From positions 1 through 11,132 of the forward strand of contig CAMODS010000030.1 of assembly GCA_946611525.1 (NCBI GenBank): 11,132 nt of DNA. The letters are read 5' to 3'. This DNA is from an uncultured Lachnospiraceae bacterium (GTDB lineage Bacteria; Bacillota; Clostridia; Lachnospirales; Lachnospiraceae). The position numbers and the translations under genes were made by a program. This document shows, piece by piece, positions 1-6,221 of this stretch. Each line of letters starts with the position of its first letter. Positions within the stretch are counted from its first letter, which is position 1. The notes below the pieces were generated by a model. That model made no database searches. It was given only the letters and a program-made list of their open reading frames with translations, and was not told where the DNA came from.

Positions 1-337
1 TTCCCGTAAGCCATCCCATAAGCATACGTGTAGGAAGGCGAACAATAATATTGGAGATGGGCGCGATCTGCATCATAAGCGGCCCAAGGCCATCTCCCGC
101 CATTGACTGATATACACTGGTAAGACCGAATACGGTACCCAGCAAAAGTCCCTCAACGGGGCCAAGGATGATGGCTCCCACTGCAACAGGGATGGATATC
201 AGCGATATCTTTATCATAGGTGTGGGGATATACCCTAACGGTGTGAATGCCATCAGAAGAATGATGGCTACAAAAAATGCTGTCAGCACCAGTCTGTAGG
301 TGCCGGACTTTTTTTCGGTAAAAGCTCTCTTTTCCAT
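1..337 (-). CDS. ECF transporter S component (substrate-binding membrane subunit), 3' end outside the window
   Basis: The reverse strand from the ATG at 335-337 runs open to the window edge, giving 112 codons of an incomplete protein. The start has a strong ribosome binding site (AAGGAGGA, about 8 bases upstream). After a basic N-terminus of about 15 residues come hydrophobic stretches at about 15-32 and 43-70. The pattern 'KISLISIPVAVGAIILGP' followed by 'GLLLGTVFGLTS' is characteristic of ECF transporter S components (PF12822-like), which bind a vitamin or other micronutrient and dock on a shared EcfT/EcfA energising module. The visible end 'RLPTRMLMGWLTG' also fits that family. The substrate cannot be read from this fragment; pantothenate-type and related S components look similar. 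The gene is divergent from the HD-GYP gene and has its own promoter and leader. I am confident of the family but not of the ligand. Confidence 0.82.
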   Translation of the reverse strand, partial: MEKRAFTEKKSGTYRLVLTAFFVAIILLMAFTPLGYIPTPMIKISLISIPVAVGAIILGPVEGLLLGTVFGLTSVYQSMAGDGLGPLMMQIAPISNIIVRLPTRMLMGWLTG

Positions 338-375
338 GAGTCTCTTCCTCCTTATATAAATAGATTTTTTGTGTC

Positions 376-421
376 GGCCTCTTTTGGATGGACTCCTGAT
401 ACGGTAGCCCCCCGAAGCCGT
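376..421 (-). promoter_or_regulatory. Structured 5' leader of the ECF S-component gene (possible small riboswitch, class unknown)
   Basis: In the minus-strand RNA, GGCUUC (419-414) can pair with GAGGCC (381-376), closing a region in which GGGCU can pair with AGUCC further inside. The predicted transcription start (about 421) lies at the foot of this fold. ECF S-component genes are often preceded by ligand-sensing leaders. I could not match this one to the TPP, FMN, THF, preQ1 or cobalamin consensus, and there is no terminator-like T run before the ribosome binding site. The fold was found by eye only. Confidence 0.3.
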
Positions 422-426
422 GCTAT

Positions 427-455
427 ATCATATACTATATCGGACAAAAAAGCAA
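427..455 (-). promoter_or_regulatory. Sigma-A-type promoter for the ECF S-component gene
   Basis: On the minus strand TTGCTT (455-450) is followed after 17 bases by TATGAT (432-427). This is a good vegetative promoter in the divergent intergenic region, about 90 bases before the start codon. It predicts a start near 421. Confidence 0.6.
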
Positions 456-482
456 CTTTTTGTAGTTAATTGGCCTTTTGTA

Positions 483-491
483 TGCTATTAT
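483..491 (+). promoter_or_regulatory. Candidate extended -10 promoter for the HD-GYP gene
   Basis: TGCTATTAT matches an extended -10 (TGnTATnAT) and would start transcription near 498, about 40 bases before the ATG at 539. No good -35 lies 17 bases upstream. A TTGACT at 491-496 could be an alternative -35, but its best -10-like partner is 19 bases away and would leave almost no room before the ribosome binding site. Confidence 0.35.
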
Positions 492-538
492 TGACTTGTT
501 GTTTACTCAAAAAATTTATATTAGGGAGTTATTTTCAT

Positions 539-3511
539 ATGAAAAACAGACATAATTTCTCCACTATCATTGCAGCAGCATGTATATGTATATCTGCTGT
601 GGCAAGTCCCATTTTGGCCCATGCCTCGGAAACCTCTGTACTTATCACGGGAAATGAAAAAGTCTCCTCAGGCCTTGAGGGTAGCCAGATGGCCATTATG
701 TATGACTCCTCCATAGGCATGCCCACCTCGGAGGCCAACGCCATCACCCAGACAGAAGATGGTTTTATCTGGATCGGCAGCTACTCCGGTCTGGTAAGGT
801 ACGACGGCAACAGTTTTTACCGCTTTGATTCCTCCATCGGCATCTCCAGCGTGGTATCGCTCTATGAGGACACAAAGGACAGGCTTTGGGTAGGTACCAA
901 CGATAACGGTCTGGCCATGTACCAAAACGGCGACTTTACATTTTATAATACCGGCACCGAGCTTGAGTCCGCTTCAGTTAGATCCATCTCGGAAGATAAG
1001 GCCGGCAATATCTTAGTAGGAACCACCCATGGATTATACTATGTAGATGCGGAAGGTTCACTCCACCCCATTGATGACACCCGTACAAACGACATGTATA
1101 TCTATGCCATGCACACCTCACCCGAAGGCGTCACCTACGCCAATTCTGTAAGCGGTGATATGGTGATCATAGACAACCTAAACATCACCGGGGTTGTCCT
1201 TTCAACCGACATCAGTGATTTTGTCATCAATTCTCTTTATCCGGATCCCAACGCGCCGGGTTATGTCTATGTCGGAACCGAGGATATGCGTATCATGTAC
1301 TGTCATCCAACATCTGACAGCCTCGGAGATAAAAAGGTGTATAGGACTCCTGATCTTACCAGCATCAACGACATGCTCTATCACGATGGTCATCTCTGGG
1401 TCTGCGCAGATGACGGTATAGGCTATTTTGATGAAAACATGAAGTTTAAAAAGCTAAACAGCATTTCATTGACCAGCTCTGTTGACTCCATTATGGCAGA
1501 CTATGAGGGCAATCTTTGGTTTACATCTTCCCGCCAGGGTGTCATGAAGCTCACCAGCTCCATCTTTACCGATGTAAACAGATACGACAATCTTCCCGAA
1601 ATGGTAGTCAATACCACCTGTATCTTCAATAACAAATTGTATGTTGGCACAGATAATGGCGTTTTGGTACTGAACAACAGACTTACCACCATACCCGATC
1701 CCATGACGGACCTGCTCGCAGGGGCCCGTGTCAGAAGCATGAAAACCGACAGCAAAGGACATATGTGGATATGCTCCTACAGCAAATACGGTCTGATCTG
1801 TCTGAATAAGGACGGCAGCTACACCTGCTTTACAGCCGAAAAAGACGGGCTGGCGTCAGACAAGATCCGTACCATCACCGAGCTTTCCGATGGCACAATG
1901 GCAGTATCCGCCAGCGGATGCGCAGCCTTTATCCGGGATGGCAAGGTCACTTCGATCTACTCACAGGAAAACGGTCTTGAAAACACCGAGATCCTCACCA
2001 TATGTGAAAACGCATCCGAAGGCAAGGTGTATCTCGGCAGCGACGGCGGCGGGATATACATTTTAGATCCCGCAACCGGAGAGCTGGGGCATATAGGTCA
2101 CAAGGACGGGCTTACCTCAGACGTGGTGCTTCGTATAAAGCACGATCCATACCGGGATGTGTACTGGGTGATCACCAGCAATTCCATAGCATATTTAAAG
2201 GACGGCAAGGCCACCACAGTTAACAACTTCCCCTATGCCAACAACTTCGATATCTTTTTCAATGAGCATGGAGAGCTGTGGGTTCTTTCCAGCGCAGGTA
2301 TCTTTGTGGTAAGTGCCGATGATATGCTTAAAAACGGCGATATAGTATATGAGCAGTTGGACAGCGAAAGCGGTCTTCCCTATGTCACCACTGCCAATTC
2401 ACGAAGCTATATTGATGACAGCGGTACCCTGTATATCTCAGGCACCGCCGGAATTACCATGGTAAATATCAATGAGCAGACAGATGACCTGTCCTCAATA
2501 AAGCTGGCCATCCCATACGTGGAAGCGGATGATCAGATTATTTTCCCCGATGAAGACGGAAAGCTTGAAATCCCCTCAAATTGTAAGCGTCTTACAATAC
2601 ACGCCTACGCCCTTTCCTTCTCCTTAAACAATCCAAAGCTTAAGTACTATCTGGAAGGCTTTGATGACGGTAATTTTGTTACCACAAAAAGGGAGATGAC
2701 CGATGTTACATACACGAACTTAAATGGAGGAAACTACACCTTCCACTTCGGGCTCATGGACAACAACGGTCAGGACGAGGTGAAGTCCATTACACTTAAC
2801 ATTTCAAAGAAGATGGCCTGGTACGAATACTTCTGGGTAAAAGCATTGATAACAATAGGCATAGCTCTGGCGATCATTTTTATCATCTCCCTCTACTTCA
2901 AACGCAAGTCTGATGAAGCGCTTAAAAAGGAACAGGAAACCAGACAGCTGATTAACGAAGTCACATCAGCTTTCGCTAAGACCATCGATATGAAGGACCG
3001 GTACACAAACGGTCACTCCTTCAGAGTAGCAAACTATACACGTATGCTGGCCAGAAAGCTGGGATACAACGAGGATCAGGTGGCTGACATGTACAATATC
3101 GCGCTTTTGCACGATATAGGTAAGCTGGCTATACCTGATGCAATCCTCAATAAACCCGAGGGGCTTAATGATGAAGAGTATGCCATCATGAAGAGTCATG
3201 CTTCAAAGGGATATGAGGTTCTAAAGGAGATAACCATAGCTCCCGATCTTGCCATCGGAGCAGGCTATCATCATGAGAGACTTGACGGAAAGGGCTATCC
3301 CAACGGAGTGGCCGGAGATGAGATCCCCTACGTGGCGCAGATAATCGCCGTGGCGGATACTTTTGACGCCATGTATTCCACCAGGCCTTACCGCAAGCAG
3401 ATGCCCTTGCAGGAAGTTTTAGATGAGATAAAACGCGTGGCCGGGACACAGCTCAACGCAGATGTGGTTGAGCAGTTGGTGGCCTTGGCAGATGAGGGGC
3501 AGATTAAATAA
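539..3511 (+). CDS. Membrane-anchored sensor with extracytoplasmic beta-propeller, Y_Y_Y domain and cytoplasmic HD-GYP phosphodiesterase domain
   Basis: This is a 990-aa protein. I chose the ATG at 539 because AGGGAG lies 10 bases upstream and it places a clean signal peptide at the N-terminus (basic residues 2-5, hydrophobic core 10-27, likely cleavage after AHA at 29); a TTG start at 470 would add 23 residues and spoil this. Residues about 55-640 contain repeated 'D..G.lWvGt..GL..y' blades of the two-component regulator propeller type (Reg_prop). Residues about 676-757 look like the Y_Y_Y immunoglobulin-like domain. One membrane helix is at about 765-787, followed by a charged helical linker. 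The HD-GYP domain has H826, H858-D859 (HDIGK), H911-H912, and the signature HHERLDGKGYP at 911-921, so the metal and GYP motifs are intact. Known members hydrolyse cyclic di-GMP (a few act on 3',3'-cGAMP). I infer that an extracellular ligand, perhaps a glycan, controls dinucleotide turnover. A terminator follows directly. Confidence 0.93.
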   Translation: MKNRHNFSTIIAAACICISAVASPILAHASETSVLITGNEKVSSGLEGSQMAIMYDSSIGMPTSEANAITQTEDGFIWIGSYSGLVRYDGNSFYRFDSSIGISSVVSLYEDTKDRLWVGTNDNGLAMYQNGDFTFYNTGTELESASVRSISEDKAGNILVGTTHGLYYVDAEGSLHPIDDTRTNDMYIYAMHTSPEGVTYANSVSGDMVIIDNLNITGVVLSTDISDFVINSLYPDPNAPGYVYVGTEDMRIMYCHPTSDSLGDKKVYRTPDLTSINDMLYHDGHLWVCADDGIGYFDENMKFKKLNSISLTSSVDSIMADYEGNLWFTSSRQGVMKLTSSIFTDVNRYDNLPEMVVNTTCIFNNKLYVGTDNGVLVLNNRLTTIPDPMTDLLAGARVRSMKTDSKGHMWICSYSKYGLICLNKDGSYTCFTAEKDGLASDKIRTITELSDGTMAVSASGCAAFIRDGKVTSIYSQENGLENTEILTICENASEGKVYLGSDGGGIYILDPATGELGHIGHKDGLTSDVVLRIKHDPYRDVYWVITSNSIAYLKDGKATTVNNFPYANNFDIFFNEHGELWVLSSAGIFVVSADDMLKNGDIVYEQLDSESGLPYVTTANSRSYIDDSGTLYISGTAGITMVNINEQTDDLSSIKLAIPYVEADDQIIFPDEDGKLEIPSNCKRLTIHAYALSFSLNNPKLKYYLEGFDDGNFVTTKREMTDVTYTNLNGGNYTFHFGLMDNNGQDEVKSITLNISKKMAWYEYFWVKALITIGIALAIIFIISLYFKRKSDEALKKEQETRQLINEVTSAFAKTIDMKDRYTNGHSFRVANYTRMLARKLGYNEDQVADMYNIALLHDIGKLAIPDAILNKPEGLNDEEYAIMKSHASKGYEVLKEITIAPDLAIGAGYHHERLDGKGYPNGVAGDEIPYVAQIIAVADTFDAMYSTRPYRKQMPLQEVLDEIKRVAGTQLNADVVEQLVALADEGQIK

Positions 3512-3517
3512 TCGCCT

Positions 3518-3541
3518 ACCCCCGGTACATCCGGGGGTTTT
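3518..3541 (+). terminator. Intrinsic terminator of the HD-GYP gene
   Basis: CCCCCGG (3519-3525) and CCGGGGG (3531-3537) form a perfect 7-bp GC stem with a 5-base loop, followed by TTTT. It begins 7 bases after the stop codon and separates this gene from the convergent AraC-family gene. There is no T run on the minus side, so it probably works only in the plus direction. Confidence 0.85.
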
Positions 3542-3542
3542 C

Positions 3543-4481
3543 TTATACTATCATCATGGGAGTCTTTAGCGCCTCCTCTTCCTCGGCATCCAGTTTCCCC
3601 TCGTCCAAAAGCTCTTCTTTGGCACGGTTCCTGAAATCCCTGGGAGACATGTGATAGGACTCTTTAAATACCCTGTTGAATGTGCGCTGGCTTTCAAAGC
3701 CGGCGTTTTCATATGCCTCAGTGATACTTTGATTCGTGTACTTTAAAAGATAGGTCACGTACTGGAGTCTGGTATTGTTAAGATACTGATTGAAGTTCGT
3801 ATGGAAGGTCCCGGAAAATATCCTGGACAAGGCATAGGGACTCACATAAAGGTCCGTCGCCATGGATGTAAGGGATATCTCCTCGGTAAAATGCTGGGCT
3901 ATGTAGGATACAGCCCTGAAAATAAGGTCATTGTTCTCCATTTCCTTTCTCTCAACAAGAGTGAGCTTCGGAAGGAGTCTGGCCAGGATCAGCTGTAAAA
4001 ATGCCTGATGCACCACCTCATCATTGGGATCAGTGACCGCAGGTTTTTTTGCCTCTTTTTTCTTACTGTCTGCCGGTCTGTCCCAGTTGCGTGCCGATGT
4101 GGTGCGGGCCACCTTCATCTGGGCCAGTCTCTCAAAGGCGTAGATCACATCAGGATGTACGTTTTCTGCCTTGATCACCGGAGTCTCGGGGGCCTGCTGC
4201 CTAAGAGTACTCAGATATGTACCTGCCAAAACCGGCGCAGCCAAAACAACGATCTGTCTGTTTTTGCCTTTTCCAAAGACCTGATAGTGATGTATTAGGT
4301 CAGGAAAAATCACAGCCACATCGCCCTCGTCCATGTGATAAAGCTCCTGCCCTATGCCCACCTCCTGGGTGCCGTGGGTCACAAAGACCAGCTCCACCGC
4401 ATTGTGCACATGGGGAGGCACATGGTTGGACTTTTTCTTATGAACCTCAAACTGCTCAACATCTTCAAATACAGCGTACAT
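3543..4481 (-). CDS. AraC-family transcriptional regulator with N-terminal cupin sensor domain
   Basis: This is a 312-aa protein from the ATG at 4479-4481, which has AAGGTGG just upstream; a TTG start 27 bases earlier would include the ribosome binding site in the coding region and is rejected. Residues about 15-90 form an AraC-type cupin (HVPPHVHN at 20-27, then E30), a possible effector or metal pocket. A low-complexity, Lys/Ala-rich linker lies in the middle. The C-terminal third carries the two helix-turn-helix units of the AraC/XylS family ('SLTSMATDLYVSPYALSRIF' and 'SITEAYENAGFESQRTFNRV', then 'SPRDFR'). It has its own promoter and lies downstream of the glycerol operon in the same direction. 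Many members with this architecture respond to sugars or related compounds and act on adjacent genes. The target and ligand are not shown by the sequence; self-regulation or control of the glycerol genes are both possible. Confidence 0.9.
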   Translation of the reverse strand: MYAVFEDVEQFEVHKKKSNHVPPHVHNAVELVFVTHGTQEVGIGQELYHMDEGDVAVIFPDLIHHYQVFGKGKNRQIVVLAAPVLAGTYLSTLRQQAPETPVIKAENVHPDVIYAFERLAQMKVARTTSARNWDRPADSKKKEAKKPAVTDPNDEVVHQAFLQLILARLLPKLTLVERKEMENNDLIFRAVSYIAQHFTEEISLTSMATDLYVSPYALSRIFSGTFHTNFNQYLNNTRLQYVTYLLKYTNQSITEAYENAGFESQRTFNRVFKESYHMSPRDFRNRAKEELLDEGKLDAEEEEALKTPMMIV

Positions 4482-4504
4482 AAAACCACCTTTTTTAAAG
4501 CAAT

Positions 4505-4537
4505 ACAACCCCGGAGATATACGTGTCCCGGGGTTGT
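4505..4537. repeat. Perfect 10-bp inverted repeat at the AraC-gene transcription start: operator or terminator
   Basis: ACAACCCCGG (4505-4514) and CCGGGGTTGT (4528-4537) are exact inverted copies separated by 13 bases. On the minus strand the repeat begins right after the TATAAT of the araC-family promoter, so that gene's own transcript would hold little of the first arm. This favours a DNA operator. For transcripts coming from the glycerol operon, whose last stop codon is at 4576, it could instead fold as a terminator hairpin, but the following sequence (ATTGCTTT) is only weakly T-rich. Confidence 0.55.
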
Positions 4538-4538
4538 A

Positions 4539-4567
4539 ATTATAACATTATTTGGATCAAACCACAA
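4539..4567 (-). promoter_or_regulatory. Sigma-A-type promoter for the AraC-family gene
   Basis: On the minus strand TTGTGG (4567-4562) is followed after exactly 17 bases by a consensus TATAAT (4544-4539). The predicted start is near 4532, inside the inverted repeat and about 50 bases before the ATG. It lies in the short gap after the DUF1667 gene, showing that the regulator need not depend on read-through from the glycerol operon. Confidence 0.7.
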
Positions 4568-4575
4568 ATACCGTG

Positions 4576-4941
4576 CTATGCACTGAGTACTTCTTTGGTG
4601 GCTATCACGTCCACGCCTGTGCCGCAGACATCGCTTAAGATAACATCACCGATGTGTACAGGAGCATTGACCACTACTCCCTCGATGGCAGCCATGCAGT
4701 CAAATATCTTGTCCTTGGGGATGTCGTTCTTTGTCTTGCAGGAAACCATGGCTATGCGTCCGCCCTTTACCGGAACCGTGGAAGTCACGATCCTGGTGGG
4801 ATTGGTAACCTCTTTCCTTGCATAGTCATCACCTCTCTTACAGGTGTTGCCTGTCACCTCGACAACTGCTCCGTCCTGCATGGTGACAGTAAGCTGGCAG
4901 CCCATAGGGCAACCGATACAGGTAAGTTTTCTTGTCTCCAT
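4576..4941 (-). CDS. DUF1667-family small Cys-rich protein, last gene of the glycerol operon
   Basis: This is a 121-aa protein with a ribosome binding site GGGAGG ahead of its ATG, 17 bases after the preceding stop codon. The N-terminus has C8-x2-C11-x3-C15 and then C34 ('NTCKRG'), a spacing that resembles the [4Fe-4S]-binding N-terminal domain of molybdopterin oxidoreductases. The remainder, rich in Val/Ile and containing 'NPTRIVTSTVPVKGG', is typical of DUF1667 (COG3862). Proteins of this family are usually encoded beside glycerol-3-phosphate dehydrogenase-like flavoproteins, as here. I infer an electron-transfer role, perhaps as an iron-sulfur subunit taking the place of GlpC. Metal binding is inferred from cysteine spacing only and the family has no settled function. 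Confidence 0.88.
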   Translation of the reverse strand: METRKLTCIGCPMGCQLTVTMQDGAVVEVTGNTCKRGDDYARKEVTNPTRIVTSTVPVKGGRIAMVSCKTKNDIPKDKIFDCMAAIEGVVVNAPVHIGDVILSDVCGTGVDVIATKEVLSA

Positions 4942-4958
4942 TCTATATCGCCTCCCTC

Positions 4959-6221
4959 TTACGCTTGCTCAATCTTTATAGTGATATCTGAAATGTCGGG
5001 GTGCTTGGCAAGCTCCTCCTTCTTTATCACTACCTGTTCCATCTCACCGGGTGCCATGATCTGTTTTTTCCTCTTAAGCACCTGCTCATCTCCGAAATAC
5101 ATGGTCACTGCAGAATTTTTATACACAGCACCTACGCGGAAACGAACTGTAACAGTGTCGTCCATCTCGTTGGGACGAACGGTAACGGGTACGGTATAGC
5201 GAACGCCGTCTACCGCATTGATCTTTATCTCCTTTGAAGCTGTCTTTGCTCCTTCCTTAACGTACTTGGCAGCATTTCTGCCGGCATTGGCTGCTTCCTG
5301 TGATACGAAGTCAACCAGATCATGTACGTGAAGTACGTTTCCGCAGGCAAAGATACCCTCAACGGATGTCTCAAGTGAATCATTTACTATAGGGCCGGAA
5401 GTGATATTTGAAAGCTCCACACCGGCTGTCTTGGAAAGCTCGTTTTCAGGTAAAAGTCCTACCGAAAGCAAAAGGGTGTCACACTTGTAGTGCTCCTCCG
5501 TACCGGGGATGGGCTTCATATCCGGACCAACCTCGGCAATGGTGATACCTTCAACCCTTTCCTTACCCTCTATGTCGATAACGGTATGGGAAAGCTTAAG
5601 GGGAATGCCATAGTCATCCAGGCACTGAACGATATTTCTCTTCAGTCCACCGGAATAAGGCATAAGCTCTGCTACCACCTTTACCTTGGCACCCTCCAAC
5701 GTCATACGGCGTGCCATGATAAGACCTATATCACCGGATCCGAGGATAACGACCTCACGGCCGGGAAGATAACCCTCGATATTTACAAGCCTTTGGGCCG
5801 TACCTGCGGAAAAGATACCTGCAGGACGATAACCGGGGATATTTAGGGCGCCTCTGGGACGCTCTCTGCAACCCATGGCCAAAATAACCGCCTTGGCCTG
5901 GATCTGGAACATACCGTCGGTCTTGTTCATAGCCGTAACAACCTTGGTATCTGTGATATCCATTACCATGGTGTTGAGCTTGTACTCGATGCCAAGATCA
6001 AAAACCTCATCCATAAAGCGCTGAGCATACTCAGGACCTGTCAGCTCCTCCTTGAACGTATGGAGACCGAAGCCATTATGGATGCACTGATTTAAAATGC
6101 CGCCCAGCTCGTGATCTCTTTCCAGGATCAGGATGCTGTCTACGCCGGACTTTTTAGCCTCTGCTGCCGCTGCAAGACCTGCAGGACCGCCGCCTATTAT
6201 AACAATATCATAGGACTGCAT
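4959..6221 (-). CDS. NAD(P)/FAD-dependent oxidoreductase (pyridine nucleotide-disulfide type), partner of the GlpA-like dehydrogenase
   Basis: This is a 420-aa flavoprotein. Residues 5-15 are the FAD-binding dinucleotide fold (DIVIIGGGPAG). 'GGILNQCIHNGFG' at 40-52, with C46 and H48, is a hallmark of this subgroup, related to HcnB and sarcosine-oxidase-alpha-type proteins. 'VILAMGCRERPRG' follows, and the second Rossmann motif GSGDIG at 161-166 should bind NAD(P)H. 'GIFACGNVLHVHDLVDF' near residue 310 is the second FAD-binding motif. The C-terminal 85 or so residues, after 'NAAKYVKEG', look like an added beta-rich domain. Its ATG overlaps the stop of the preceding gene by one base (TAATG), with GGAGGTG inside that gene's end, so translation is coupled. 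I infer that it passes electrons between the GlpA-like protein and a nicotinamide cofactor. It is not a close match to E. coli GlpB. Confidence 0.88.
   Translation of the reverse strand: MQSYDIVIIGGGPAGLAAAAEAKKSGVDSILILERDHELGGILNQCIHNGFGLHTFKEELTGPEYAQRFMDEVFDLGIEYKLNTMVMDITDTKVVTAMNKTDGMFQIQAKAVILAMGCRERPRGALNIPGYRPAGIFSAGTAQRLVNIEGYLPGREVVILGSGDIGLIMARRMTLEGAKVKVVAELMPYSGGLKRNIVQCLDDYGIPLKLSHTVIDIEGKERVEGITIAEVGPDMKPIPGTEEHYKCDTLLLSVGLLPENELSKTAGVELSNITSGPIVNDSLETSVEGIFACGNVLHVHDLVDFVSQEAANAGRNAAKYVKEGAKTASKEIKINAVDGVRYTVPVTVRPNEMDDTVTVRFRVGAVYKNSAVTMYFGDEQVLKRKKQIMAPGEMEQVVIKKEELAKHPDISDITIKIEQA

Noticed and set aside
470..538. Upstream TTG start for the HD-GYP gene adding 23 residues
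   Set aside because: The added part has no ribosome binding site and spoils a clean signal peptide; the ATG at 539 has AGGGAG at a proper distance.
338..538. Known riboswitch classes (TPP, FMN, THF, preQ1, cobalamin) in the ECF leader
   Set aside because: None of the conserved boxes of these classes could be found by eye, so only an unclassified fold is reported.
4482..4508. TTG start for the AraC-family gene
   Set aside because: It would place the AAGGTGG ribosome binding site and a poly-A run inside the coding region; the ATG at 4479-4481 fits the family N-terminus.
3800..4586. Several plus-strand open frames of 60-100 codons opposite the AraC-family gene
   Set aside because: They mirror the third positions of the real gene and carry no plausible start signals.
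4654..5199. 181-codon plus-strand open frame
   Set aside because: It is an antisense shadow of the DUF1667 gene and the second flavoprotein; it spans their junction and has no ribosome binding site.
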